Positions 18,632 to 28,760 of a stretch of DNA of 64,000 bases are shown piece after piece. Every line of letters begins with the position of its first letter. Position 1 is the stretch's first letter. The stretch is taken from the NCBI GenBank assembly GCA_937125455.1, contig CAKZLK010000033.1, positions 42,701 through 106,700 of the forward strand, in the 5' to 3' direction. Made by a program: the position numbers and the translations under genes. Under the pieces are notes generated by a model, which did no database searches, was not told the origin of the DNA, and worked only from the letters and a program-made list of their open reading frames with translations. Source of the DNA: an uncultured Aequorivita sp. Its GTDB lineage: Bacteria; Bacteroidota; Bacteroidia; Flavobacteriales; Flavobacteriaceae.

Positions 18632-20167
18632 TTATCCTTGCGGGAACTCTATACTTTCGTATGCTCCAGCATCTGGATTGCTTGGGTCGCGAGGTTTTCC
18701 ATCTAAATCTAGTGAGGGACCCACACCACCTCTTCCAATTCCATCAGCTCCCGAATTTCCTGTTTCAATATTGAAGTTATTCATTTCAGTATTTTGGAAA
18801 AAGGGATCTAAATTGAATTTGGTAGCGGTATATAAAGTATTGTTAGTAAAGTCATATAATGGTTCATTGTCAAATTCGCCAGAAGGATCTTCAAACCTAA
18901 CCAAACAATTCTCGAATTTAAAATTGAAAGCTGCACCTGAGTTCTGTGAAAGTGAAAATTCACGGCGTTCATTTCCGTATATAATGCAATTTGTAAAATT
19001 GGCCTTAATAAGATCTGAGGCAACAGGGTTACCATCACTATCTAAAAAATAGTTGCCAATTGAAACTGATGGAAAGGAGCGGAAACTATTGGTCCAGTAA
19101 TTGGCAAAAGTACAATGCCTAAAATCATAACTACCCCCAAATTGTATATTTAATGACGATTGGCCACTGTTGTTGATGACCACATTTTCACCATTAATAA
19201 GACTAGCTGTGCTTCGGATGCCATCAAAAGTGCTGTTATATATTTGTACGTTCTTTAAATTAACACGGCTGTTTTCGGTTGAAATACCTATAGTACTATT
19301 TTTAATTGTGGTATAGTTAAATTCATTGCTAACGCTACCTCCCGCAAGTGCTATAGTGAGCCATTGTCCAGGGATGTCTGAAAACCCAGGTTCCAACCGA
19401 TCACCTTCAAAAATCACTTCGTTTTCCATTGCTTCCGGATCGTTGCTAGGCTCCCCCATTGATTTTATAGTTCCATTTTCAGCGACCAAAAGCGCGCTTC
19501 CATTATGAAAATGCACGCGTGCACCCGCTTGAACTGTTAGGGTTTTGTTTCCTGGAACAGCTGCATAACCGTAGATTACATATGGCTTTTCATTAGTGAA
19601 GGTCAACTCATTGTCTTCTAGAAAAAAACCTGGTTTGAGTATAGGGTTACCATCTGCATCATCTCCAAAATATAGTGTTTCGGTAGTCCCGTCTGGATAC
19701 TTTTCAGGGAAAAGAAAAACGGCATCTTTTACAAGGGTTACCAGTTCTACTTTTTGCTCATTACCGCCACTGTCAAAAAGCAATTGGTCTGTATAAAGAA
19801 AATCTGGGGCATTTGTGGGTAAGCCATTTATGTCTAAGGTTGTTTCAATAAAAATGAAAATACTGTCCTTTGCCAAAACTTGTACATTCTCAAATACTTT
19901 CCCTGGGATTCCGTCAACATTCAAGCGATAGTTTGAAGCCTCACCTTGGCCCAATCGTACAGTAGGTATATTGATATCCTCATTGCTTCGGTTGTAAACT
20001 TTTAAATTATACGTGCTGGAACCAATGTTTGAAAAAACGGTATCCAGATAAACTGTATCTTTTGAAAACTCAAGACTTCCAGTGCTGGCAACGGTTTCAA
20101 AATCATTGCGGCAAGAACTCCATAAAACAAGACAACACAAAATTGCCAACCCGTATAAATACTTCAT
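18632..20167 (-). CDS. Right-handed beta-helix lipoprotein
   Basis: A 511-residue lipoprotein (CCLVLWSSC signal). The first 120 residues after the lipid cysteine look like an Ig-type domain (LEFSKDTVYLDTVFSNIGSS), similar to HYDIN-like modules. The middle (about 200-420) has the short repeating Asn-rich strands of a parallel beta-helix: NYTTIKNSTIGIST, NLKNVQIYNSTFDGI, DFRHCTFANYW and NFTNCIIYGNE. It ends in DLDGKPRDPSNPDAGAYE, the usual terminal motif of choice-of-anchor-Q-type proteins. Beta-helix proteins often bind polysaccharide, but no lyase active site is seen. The function is unknown. Confidence 0.78.
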   Translation of the reverse strand: MKYLYGLAILCCLVLWSSCRNDFETVASTGSLEFSKDTVYLDTVFSNIGSSTYNLKVYNRSNEDINIPTVRLGQGEASNYRLNVDGIPGKVFENVQVLAKDSIFIFIETTLDINGLPTNAPDFLYTDQLLFDSGGNEQKVELVTLVKDAVFLFPEKYPDGTTETLYFGDDADGNPILKPGFFLEDNELTFTNEKPYVIYGYAAVPGNKTLTVQAGARVHFHNGSALLVAENGTIKSMGEPSNDPEAMENEVIFEGDRLEPGFSDIPGQWLTIALAGGSVSNEFNYTTIKNSTIGISTENSRVNLKNVQIYNSTFDGIRSTASLINGENVVINNSGQSSLNIQFGGSYDFRHCTFANYWTNSFRSFPSVSIGNYFLDSDGNPVASDLIKANFTNCIIYGNERREFSLSQNSGAAFNFKFENCLVRFEDPSGEFDNEPLYDFTNNTLYTATKFNLDPFFQNTEMNNFNIETGNSGADGIGRGGVGPSLDLDGKPRDPSNPDAGAYESIEFPQG

Positions 20168-20291
20168 TAACTTAAAATTTTCGTAAAAATATAACTTTTT
20201 ATGAAGCTTATTATTGTAATGTGAAGAAGTTTTCTGCCAGAATTAGCAATAGGTAGTCTGTGTGGCACTACTTTCTGCAATTGGTAATTGT

Positions 20292-21374
20292 TTACTTATC
20301 TTTTCGTTTTGCTTTTCGCTCTGCTTTTTTTCGGGCCTTTTTCAGTTTCATAAATTTTACTGTGTTTTTATAAGCTTGCTTTGCTTTTTCGTACCAATCT
20401 GGATTTTTTTGGGGTTGGTGATCTTCCCAATAAATTCCTCCAGCTGTAACTGAAACTAATTCACCCATCATTTCCACTTCAAGCTCTACGTCAATTGAAT
20501 TTGAGATATTTGAAACAGTAACTTCTTTTATCGCAAAACCTACGTAGCTAAAAACCAAAATATCCCCAGCTTTTGTTTCAATGGAATAATTGCCGTCAAA
20601 ATCGGTTTGGGTTCCAGTACTGGTTTCTTTTATTATTACGTTTGCACCAGGAAGCGGTAAGCCAGTATCATCTGTTACAGTTCCTTTTGTATATATAGTG
20701 ACTACTTTTTCTTCTATTTTCTTTTCAGGTTCGGTAGCAATTCTACCCACAATTACTGTTTTGGTGCGAACACCAGAATCCATAAAAACATTTTCAATGG
20801 CATTTTTCCGCAAGCGGATTGTCTGTGTTCCATAATTGTTTTTGGTAAAGGTTAGTATTTCTTTATCTAAGGTGTAGATTTCATATTCACCTTTTTTATT
20901 AGTCCAGGTGCGCGCTTGGGTTTCATTAGAAGTGATTTCAACATTATTCAGTGGGTTCCCGTTTTCATCTCTTACAATACCTTTTGTGAAAACTTGCAAT
21001 CGCAAATCGTTGGAATTACTAAAACGGCCTATACCCAAAGAAACCATTGGTTTTTCTGAAATAGAATTGGTCGAAGATTTAGGATTGTTTGGAAAAAGTG
21101 TAAGCGGAAGAAGCATTGAGGCCGCAAAAGGTGCAAAGTTATGACCGCTTTTTCGCTCTAGTTTTACTTCTCTATTTAATTGCGATTTTTTTAAACGTCC
21201 GCAAGCGTTTTTATTTTCCGTAAGGATTTTTACCAATTGTTCATCGGTTTTAGAAGTGAAGTCGAAAACTTCTTTGGTGCATACATTACAGAATTTACCT
21301 TTCTCAGTGAGGGACATTTCTGCCCAATCTTCGTGGCAAGGCTCTGGAATACGGATGATAATGGATTTTTTCAT
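20292..21374 (-). CDS. Cysteine-cluster protein with two CarboxypepD_reg domains
   Basis: A 360-residue protein with an unusual order of parts. The N-terminus has no signal peptide and carries four cysteines, Cys13, Cys29, Cys32 and Cys58 (EPCHEDW, GKFCNVCTKEVFDFT, NACGRL), placed like a metal-binding ribbon. A short hydrophobic segment follows (FAPFAASMLLPLTLF, about 80-95). Then come two carboxypeptidase-regulatory-like Ig domains (about 128-200 and 227-305, the second with GLPLPGANVIIKETSTGTQTD). The end is strongly basic (KKARKKAERKAKRKDK). It may bridge the cytoplasm and periplasm. The function is unknown. Confidence 0.78.
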   Translation of the reverse strand: MKKSIIIRIPEPCHEDWAEMSLTEKGKFCNVCTKEVFDFTSKTDEQLVKILTENKNACGRLKKSQLNREVKLERKSGHNFAPFAASMLLPLTLFPNNPKSSTNSISEKPMVSLGIGRFSNSNDLRLQVFTKGIVRDENGNPLNNVEITSNETQARTWTNKKGEYEIYTLDKEILTFTKNNYGTQTIRLRKNAIENVFMDSGVRTKTVIVGRIATEPEKKIEEKVVTIYTKGTVTDDTGLPLPGANVIIKETSTGTQTDFDGNYSIETKAGDILVFSYVGFAIKEVTVSNISNSIDVELEVEMMGELVSVTAGGIYWEDHQPQKNPDWYEKAKQAYKNTVKFMKLKKARKKAERKAKRKDK

Positions 21375-21420
21375 GGTTTGATGGTTTTATTGATTCAAAG
21401 GAATCAAAAATCAAAGCATG

Positions 21421-21446
21421 AAAAAACCGCTTTTGAGTAAAGCGGC
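21421..21446 (-). terminator. Minus-strand terminator of the glutaminyl cyclase gene
   Basis: On the minus strand, CCGCTTT and AAAGCGG form a stem around a five-base loop, followed by TTTTTT. A second weak inverted repeat (21467-21475 with 21488-21496) lies between it and the gene end. Confidence 0.75.
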
Positions 21447-21509
21447 TGTTTCAATGAGGGAAAGAGATCAACAATTTTTGATAAACGATTGTTGATTTTT
21501 GAAGTTTAA

Positions 21510-22556
21510 TTATTTTTGAATTACTTCAATCTTAAAAAGTTTGTCCCAATTTTTTCCTGTTATATAAAGGATGTTTGGCTCACCTTTATAGGCTATTCCG
21601 TTAAGCACATCCAACTTAGGGTGTTGTGTAACCTTGTCTTTTAAATCTGTTAGATCTATTACGCCTTCCACTGCGCCATTGGTAGGGTCTATAATAGCTA
21701 TAGAGCCTTGTTGGTATACGTTGGCATATATTTTTCCGTCCACCCATTCCAGTTCGTTTACGCTGTTTATTTTACTGGTATTGGTAAAAATTTCAATGTA
21801 ATCCTTTTCTGCAAGCGTATTTGAATTTAAGGTCCAAATTCTATCGGTGCCATCGCTTTTATATATGTTGTTTTCAGTATCGTGGCACAATCCCCAACCT
21901 TCTCTACTGTTTCCATAAACAAAAGTTCCTGTTTGCTCCATTGTTTTTAGGTTATATATAAACCCTGTGTTTTCACGCCAAGTAAGTTGGTAGATTTTGT
22001 TGTTAAGAATAGTAAGCCCTTCACCGAAATACTGATCTGCCAGTTTTACATTTTTAAGAACTTTCCCCGTTCTATAATCTGTTTTGCGAAGTGACGATTC
22101 TCTATACTGCCCCGTACTTTCATATAAAGTGTCATTTTCAAACTCCAGTCCCTGCGTGTAGGCATTTATATCGTGCGGATAGGTTTCAATAATTTTGTAG
22201 GTGTACAGTTTTGGCTTTACGGAAGAAAGAATTGTAATATTTTTTGAGGCCTCATATTCTTCGCCATCGCTATATATTTTAGCTTTCAGTGTTTTTTCTC
22301 CGAGTTTTTTCCCCGAAAGGGAAATGGTATTGCCAGAAACTTCAATTCTATCTTTGTTTAAGAAGTAAACAATAGAATCGGTTTCAATATTTTTTTTGTT
22401 GTTTAAAGATACCGTGAGCACATCTTTTGGGGTGTAGGTTTTCTTAGGGTTCTTGATTTCCAATGAAAAATTATCTTTTTTGTCATTGGAATTACTTCCG
22501 CAGCCTCCCAAAAAAAGCAGTAAAAGGGTAGGAGCTAAAACGTTATAAAATTTCAT
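21510..22556 (-). CDS. Glutaminyl-peptide cyclotransferase lipoprotein
   Basis: This enzyme cyclises N-terminal glutamine to pyroglutamate in exported proteins. The 348 residues begin with a lipoprotein signal (FLGGCGSNSND). An Ig-like domain (about 30-115) precedes the beta-propeller cyclase domain of the plant/bacterial type. Recognisable stretches are ETYPHDINAYTQGLEFEND, LYESTGQYRESSLRK, YFGEGLTILNNKIYQLTW, NELEWVDGKIYANVY and VLNGIAYKGEPNILYITGKNW. It probably acts in the periplasm. The single gene has its own terminator. Confidence 0.9.
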   Translation of the reverse strand: MKFYNVLAPTLLLLFLGGCGSNSNDKKDNFSLEIKNPKKTYTPKDVLTVSLNNKKNIETDSIVYFLNKDRIEVSGNTISLSGKKLGEKTLKAKIYSDGEEYEASKNITILSSVKPKLYTYKIIETYPHDINAYTQGLEFENDTLYESTGQYRESSLRKTDYRTGKVLKNVKLADQYFGEGLTILNNKIYQLTWRENTGFIYNLKTMEQTGTFVYGNSREGWGLCHDTENNIYKSDGTDRIWTLNSNTLAEKDYIEIFTNTSKINSVNELEWVDGKIYANVYQQGSIAIIDPTNGAVEGVIDLTDLKDKVTQHPKLDVLNGIAYKGEPNILYITGKNWDKLFKIEVIQK

Positions 22557-22609
22557 AACACAAATTATTTTTCTGCAAGGTATTTATTAAAATTGAAATG
22601 TGAAAATAC

Positions 22610-22639
22610 TTGCAAAAACTTCAAAAAACCTTATCTTTG
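22610..22639 (+). promoter_or_regulatory. Promoter of the SRP RNA gene
   Basis: TTG (22610-22612), a 19-bp spacer and TATCTTTG (22632-22639) match the Bacteroidetes consensus exactly. The RNA start falls about 5 bp after the box. Confidence 0.88.
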
Positions 22640-22643
22640 CAGC

Positions 22644-22740
22644 GGCAAGTCCTACACAACCAGCTCCTGTTGAATCCTCCAGGGCGGGAACGCAGCAAAG
22701 GTAAATGGTCGTAGCGGTGTGATGTAGGTAGCTTGCCATT
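22644..22740 (+). ncRNA. ffs: Small signal recognition particle RNA (4.5S type)
   Basis: This RNA pairs with Ffh to target nascent membrane and secreted proteins to the translocon. The conserved domain IV is unmistakable: the CCAGG side, a GCG/CGC stem closed by a GGAA tetraloop, then AGCAAAGG on the other side (about 22676-22702). The ends GGCAAG (22644-22649) and CTTGCC (22732-22737) form the closing helix and are followed by a T6 run that can end transcription. The length of about 95 nt is normal for the small bacterial form without an Alu domain. It has a perfect consensus promoter just upstream. Confidence 0.96.
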
Positions 22741-22802
22741 TTTTGTGCGCTAAACTTTCGTTTTAACAACACTCTCTTCACTTTATTTTTTAACAAAACT
22801 AT

Positions 22803-22833
22803 TTGGAAAACTGAACGCATAACTGCACCTTTG
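22803..22833 (+). promoter_or_regulatory. Probable promoter of the SDR gene
   Basis: TTG (22803-22805), a 20-bp spacer and CACCTTTG, one base off TAnnTTTG, end 17 bp before the ATG. Confidence 0.6.
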
Positions 22834-22850
22834 CGATACAACAACCTTTT

Positions 22851-23657
22851 ATGCCAAAAACAGTACTCATTACGGGCGGTTCCTCAGGAATAGGTAAAGC
22901 CATTGGCGAATACCTTACCAAGAAAGGCTATCAAGTCTTTGGAACCAGTCGAAACCCTGAAAAAATAGCAGATTCCGTCTTTCCACTTTTAAAAATGGAT
23001 GTTAATGAAACTTCATCTATTGAAGCTGCTATTGCTGAAATACTAGGCAAGGTTGAAAAAATTGATGTTGTAATAAACAATGCTGGCATAGGCATTACCG
23101 GCCCCATTGAGGAAACTCCCGAAAGTGAAATAAAAAAGGCTTTCCAAACCAATTTCCACGGACCTATAAACGTAATCAAAGCGGTCCTGCCACAAATGCG
23201 TAAACAAGGTTTCGGGCACATTTTGAACATAACCTCAATTGCAGGTTATATGGGACTTCCGTACCGAGGTATTTATTCTGCCAGTAAAGCAGCTTTAGAA
23301 ATTACCATTGAAGCCATGCGTATGGAAATATTGCAATTTGGTATTAAAATGACCAACATTGCTCCAGGCGATTTCGCCACCAACATTGCCGCTGGACGCT
23401 ATCATGCGCCGGTATTGGAAAACTCTCCCTATAGAAAAGACTATGGAAATACCTTAAAAATGATGAACGAACACGTGGATAATGGTGGTGACCCTCTAAA
23501 AATGGCAAAGGTGGTTCACAAGATCATAGAAACTACAAATCCAAAAATTCATTATAGAGTGGGAGCTCCATTGCAGAAATTCTCCATTGTACTTAAGCGT
23601 ATTTTACCTGATAAGGTTTATGAACGGATGCTTTTGAAGCATTATGGGTTGAAGTAG
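22851..23657 (+). CDS. Short-chain dehydrogenase/reductase
   Basis: A 268-residue classical SDR. The cofactor motif GGSSGIG lies at residues 9-15, NNAG at 76-79, and the catalytic set is Ser129 (NITSIAG), Tyr142 and Lys146 (YSASK). The residues after the second strand (GTSRNPEK) include an arginine, which suggests preference for NADP(H). The C-terminal 60 residues resemble the retinol-dehydrogenase-like or DltE-like subgroup; the substrate is unknown. It stands alone between the SRP RNA and a disrupted barrel gene. Confidence 0.9.
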   Translation: MPKTVLITGGSSGIGKAIGEYLTKKGYQVFGTSRNPEKIADSVFPLLKMDVNETSSIEAAIAEILGKVEKIDVVINNAGIGITGPIEETPESEIKKAFQTNFHGPINVIKAVLPQMRKQGFGHILNITSIAGYMGLPYRGIYSASKAALEITIEAMRMEILQFGIKMTNIAPGDFATNIAAGRYHAPVLENSPYRKDYGNTLKMMNEHVDNGGDPLKMAKVVHKIIETTNPKIHYRVGAPLQKFSIVLKRILPDKVYERMLLKHYGLK

Positions 23658-23726
23658 AATTATTTTAATTTTTTGATTTATATTAATTCCTTAAAATTAG
23701 TTTCTCATTTTTAAATATTTGATCAA

Positions 23727-24368
23727 TTGAAATTAAACTTTATACTATTTCTATTATTATTCTTTTCAGCTTTTTCGATAAGTTATTCGCAGAACATTAT
23801 TTTTAATTATGGGCGGTCATTTTCTATCTTACAGGAAACAGATAAGTATGATGAACCTGACTAATTGAATTATAAAAGGATAAACACTCCATATTATGGG
23901 GTAAGTTACACGCACAAAATTTGGAAACTAATAAATGTTGAAATTGGCCTAAACTATACAGAAAAGGGGTATAGTAATCCAGAAGTTAGAACTGGGAATA
24001 CAACATACCTGGAGAAGCGAATTCGACTTAATTATTTTAGTATTCCATTAATGATAAAAGTTTATAATAGGGATAAATCGGGAAAATTCTATCCGTTTGC
24101 TTCATTCGGTGTTTATAAAAGCTTCTTAACAGGTGGAGATTATGAAGTAGAAATCTATAATACCCAAATCGAAGATAAATATATTGATAATGACTGGGGA
24201 CTTGTTTTTCAAGCCGGTATTTCATATTATAATTTTGAATTTAACATTGGCTACAGCCAGGGTATAAAAAATATAGCTAAGGAAAACTTTATTGAAAGGG
24301 AAGCGAAGACAAATACAATTTATACATCAATTGGTTACAACATTAACTTAACCAAGAAAGAAAAATAA
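23727..24368 (+). pseudogene. Outer-membrane beta-barrel gene interrupted by an in-frame stop
   Basis: A continuous frame runs from the TTG at 23727 to 24368 except for a TAA at 23862-23864. The first 45 codons encode a signal peptide (FFSAFSISYSQ) and the first barrel strand (NIIFNYGRSFSIL). After the stop the frame continues as a PorT-like small barrel (YGVSYTHKIWKLINVEIGLN, FYPFASFGVYKSF, WGLVFQAGISYYNFEF) to a proper end. No upstream ATG exists in frame, since a TAA lies at 23712. Either a nonsense mutation has inactivated the gene, translation restarts at the TTG just after the stop without a signal peptide, or the base is an assembly error. Confidence 0.72.
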
Positions 24369-24587
24369 ACGATTAGGTATAGAAATATAAATAGAATTCA
24401 ATTAATTAATAATTGAAGTTTTAAGTAAAATTATTATTTATTTGATATACTACAATAATGCATAATCGGTGAAAATAGAATAGGTTTCTTCCGTGTATTA
24501 TTATATTCTTCATCCGATCATAAATAACTATAATCCCCAACTTATCAATCTTTATAAACAACGCTATTCAATCAGTCTTTTCTTCCC

Positions 24588-24595
24588 TATTTTTG
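24588..24595 (+). promoter_or_regulatory. -7 box of the fsa promoter
   Basis: TATTTTTG matches TAnnTTTG exactly, 25 bp before the ATG. A weak ATTC stands where TTG would be expected. The rest of the 252-bp gap shows nothing recognisable. Confidence 0.5.
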
Positions 24596-24620
24596 TCTTA
24601 AATAATATCAAATTACATCT

Positions 24621-25274
24621 ATGAAATTCTTTATTGATACCGCAAACCTTGATCAAATCCGTGAAGCCCAGGGTCTTGGCGTGCTTGATGGCGTTACCAC
24701 CAATCCATCGTTGATGGCAAAGGAAGGCATCACCGGCCGAAATAATATTTTGAAACATTACGTAGATATCTGCAACATTGTAGACGGTGATGTTTCTGCA
24801 GAGGTTATTGCAACCGATTTTGAAGGTATGATTAAAGAAGGGGAGGAGCTTGCTGAACTTCACCCGCAAATCGTGGTAAAAGTACCTATGATTAAAGAAG
24901 GCGTAAAAGCGATAAAATATTTTACCGATCATGGTATTCGAACCAACTGTACGTTAGTATTCTCTGCAGGACAAGCGTTATTGGCTGCAAAAGCTGGTGC
25001 AACCTACGTTTCGCCTTTCATTGGGCGTTTGGATGATATTTCAACTGATGGACTGGATTTGATTGCAGACATCCGTTTGATTTATGACAATTATGGTTTT
25101 GAAACAAAAATTCTTGCAGCTTCCGTACGCCACACTATGCACGTTATAAATTGTGCAAAAATCGGGGCTGATGTTATGACCGGTCCGCTTTCATCGATTG
25201 AAGGTTTGCTAAAACATCCATTGACGGATAGTGGTTTAAAACAGTTTTTGGAAGATTATAAAAAAGGGAATTGA
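24621..25274 (+). CDS. fsa: Transaldolase-like fructose-6-phosphate aldolase
   Basis: A 217-residue TIM-barrel enzyme of the small transaldolase (TalC/FSA) type. The Schiff-base lysine is Lys87 in [11 protein letters not shown]. Other family stretches are [58 protein letters not shown] and [12 protein letters not shown]. Bacterial members are either transaldolases of the pentose-phosphate pathway or F6P aldolases, and sequence inspection alone does not separate them. With no neighbour of related function, a general transaldolase role is as likely. Confidence 0.9.
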   Translation: MKFFIDTANLDQIREAQGLGVLDGVTTNPSLMAKEGITGRNNILKHYVDICNIVDGDVSAEVIATDFEGMIKEGEELAELHPQIVVKVPMIKEGVKAIKYFTDHGIRTNCTLVFSAGQALLAAKAGATYVSPFIGRLDDISTDGLDLIADIRLIYDNYGFETKILAASVRHTMHVINCAKIGADVMTGPLSSIEGLLKHPLTDSGLKQFLEDYKKGN

Positions 25275-25345
25275 TTTAATTGTACTCTTCAGAGGATTTA
25301 AAAGATCAGTAAATCTTTATTAGTTTTAATTGAATAGTTAAACTG

Positions 25346-26740
25346 TTATCTATTCAAAAGTCCGAGAAGCAATTCTTCAAAATTGGGATTAAACATATTG
25401 GTTTTTCCTTCAAGAATTACTCCGTTTTTATCTACCACAAAAACCTTATTCATAGAGTTTAAAACAAGTTTCTTATCTGCGTCGGTTAGATTTTCAAGCT
25501 GAAATTCTGTTGATCTATTATATCCAGATCTCTTTACGGTCTCACGCCATTTCTTAAAATGTGTGTCAGTGTTTATGCCAAAAAATTGATATTCTGGATA
25601 TTTAGATTTCATTTCATAGGCCCGATTGTGTATTTCCTTATATTGCTTAGCGGATTGTGAAGACCAAAAGAATAGTACGGTAGGTGATTTAATAAGGCTA
25701 TGGAGGTCTTTTACAACATTATCTGTATTTACAACCAGAATGTTAGGAATTGTATTTCCTTTGGTAAGTTTTACTGAAGCATCTAAAACTTTTCTAACTT
25801 CTGTAAGATTTTTTTTATTGGTGTTCATTTTTGAAAATGCTTCAAAAAACATCTGTTCTTCTTCTGAATCTTTTGCATTAAGCAAAAAATACATAGCATT
25901 ATAACGCAATAGATTGTTTTTGATTGAATCTGAGTTTACGATACTATCTATCAATTGAATTTTTCGATAGTTGTATTCAAAAGAGTTACGGTCAATAGAG
26001 GACTTTTCATTGAATTCGGCACAAACTATATTTTCAAAATACCTGTTCATAAAACGATAATAGGGATAGTAAAATTTAAGTTCATCCTTATCAAAATTTA
26101 TATTCTTGCGATAATCAAAGTAATGTTCACCTAATTTTTCAGGATTGCTCCTGTTTGCAGCAGCATACATTTCCTTTTTAGAGTAATAGTCATACTCTAT
26201 ATTGGCAAGTGCAACTTTTTTAAAGTTCTCATCAACTTCGTTATTTGCTATAAACTCTTTATATTCTTTGGTTTTTAATTCTTTTAGGGAATCAATATTA
26301 CTTTCAAAGTCTTTGGAAGAAAGTCCATACCATTTCGGTAAATTTTGGTTTTCTGCTTCATTCTTCAAATAGAGATCAATCAAAAGGTTGTTTTGCTCGC
26401 CACCTCGTCCAGAATAGGCCAAGGATTCATCAAAATCAATAGTATTTACGTGCATTAACAGACTGTCACCAGGTTCAATAAAGAAAACTTGGGTTTCGCT
26501 ATGTTTAAAGGAATAGAGGCCAGGCTCTATTTTGTCTGTTCTGTATTGAAAGAAATTATTGGCATCCAGTTTTACTGTGTCCAATATGTGGTTTCCTTTT
26601 GAAAAAATAATATAATCTAGCGTTGGGTTTACTATTTGTCCTCCTATGTAAGTTGTTTTCACAACCGCTTCTTCCTTGTTTTTACAAGAAAATAGGAGGG
26701 TAACCAAAAAGAGAAGAAGTATTTTTTTAAACAATCGCAC
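25346..26740 (-). CDS. Thioredoxin-fold (TlpA-like) lipoprotein lacking the CxxC site
   Basis: A 464-residue lipoprotein (LLFSCK, Cys19). The N-terminal third is a beta-rich DUF4369-like domain (YIGGQIVNPTLDYIIFSKG). A long helical middle (about 120-330) follows, and the last 130 residues have a thioredoxin/TlpA fold. Where family members have FWATWCxPCRxE, this protein has FFWSSQSAKQYKE. Ser363 and Gln366 therefore replace both redox cysteines. The remaining strands (YQFFGINTDT, KVFVVDKNGVILEG) are intact, so the fold is preserved without disulfide chemistry. It may work as a binding or folding factor. It is divergent from the ABC-F gene. Confidence 0.8.
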   Translation of the reverse strand: MRLFKKILLLFLVTLLFSCKNKEEAVVKTTYIGGQIVNPTLDYIIFSKGNHILDTVKLDANNFFQYRTDKIEPGLYSFKHSETQVFFIEPGDSLLMHVNTIDFDESLAYSGRGGEQNNLLIDLYLKNEAENQNLPKWYGLSSKDFESNIDSLKELKTKEYKEFIANNEVDENFKKVALANIEYDYYSKKEMYAAANRSNPEKLGEHYFDYRKNINFDKDELKFYYPYYRFMNRYFENIVCAEFNEKSSIDRNSFEYNYRKIQLIDSIVNSDSIKNNLLRYNAMYFLLNAKDSEEEQMFFEAFSKMNTNKKNLTEVRKVLDASVKLTKGNTIPNILVVNTDNVVKDLHSLIKSPTVLFFWSSQSAKQYKEIHNRAYEMKSKYPEYQFFGINTDTHFKKWRETVKRSGYNRSTEFQLENLTDADKKLVLNSMNKVFVVDKNGVILEGKTNMFNPNFEELLLGLLNR

Positions 26741-26851
26741 TTTTGTTAGCGTTAATCAACAAATGTAACCGAGCCTTTCACTGCATTTTGTTAAATGATG
26801 GTTAAAAGGATTTTTAAAACGTTAATATTTTCGGCTTGTCGCTTAAATACC

Positions 26852-26859
26852 TACTTTTG
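26852..26859 (+). promoter_or_regulatory. -7 box of the ABC-F gene
   Basis: TACTTTTG matches TAnnTTTG exactly, 18 bp before the ATG. The nearest TTG is only 13 bp upstream. Confidence 0.5.
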
Positions 26860-26871
26860 CGCAAAATTTAG

Positions 26872-28503
<1,632 letters not shown>

Positions 28504-28543
28504 AAAGAAATAGGCGACCAAATTATTGGTCGCCTATTTCTTT
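28504..28543. terminator. Bidirectional terminator overlapping the DUF2007 coding end
   Basis: An 18-bp perfect stem (28504-28521 with 28526-28543) closes a four-base loop with T-rich sequence on both strands. The stop codon of the minus-strand DUF2007 gene lies in the loop and its last six codons are the right arm. Confidence 0.93.
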
Positions 28544-28756
28544 TAAAAAATCATCAATTATAGGTCGTGCTTTTTGCATCTCGTCATTTCTTATAAAGAC
28601 CATTGTTTGATTTGCAATGCTCATTGTGAAACCCGCCCGCAGACTACTGTCGTGATCGTTTCGTTCAATAGGATTTATGCCGATATCGTTTAGACGTGCA
28701 ACCAATCCTTTTGCTATTAAAGTTGGACCGGTGTAAATTCTTGTTGTTTCAGACAT
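28523..28756 (-). CDS. DUF2007 domain protein, copy 2
   Basis: A 77-residue cytoplasmic protein of the DUF2007 family (putative signal-transducing, ferredoxin-like fold). It opens with RIYTGPTLIAKGLVARLNDIG and has the alpha-beta pattern typical of the family, ending FLKEIGDQ. It is a diverged tandem paralogue of the gene ending 4 bp upstream. Its final codons double as one arm of the terminator stem, which constrains both the protein end and the RNA. The function is unknown. Confidence 0.85.
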   Translation of the reverse strand: MSETTRIYTGPTLIAKGLVARLNDIGINPIERNDHDSSLRAGFTMSIANQTMVFIRNDEMQKARPIIDDFLKEIGDQ

Positions 28757-28760
28757 GCAT

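Noticed and set aside
22587..22844. Minus-strand small protein gene
   Set aside because: It covers the SRP RNA on the opposite strand, and its translation is not protein-like.
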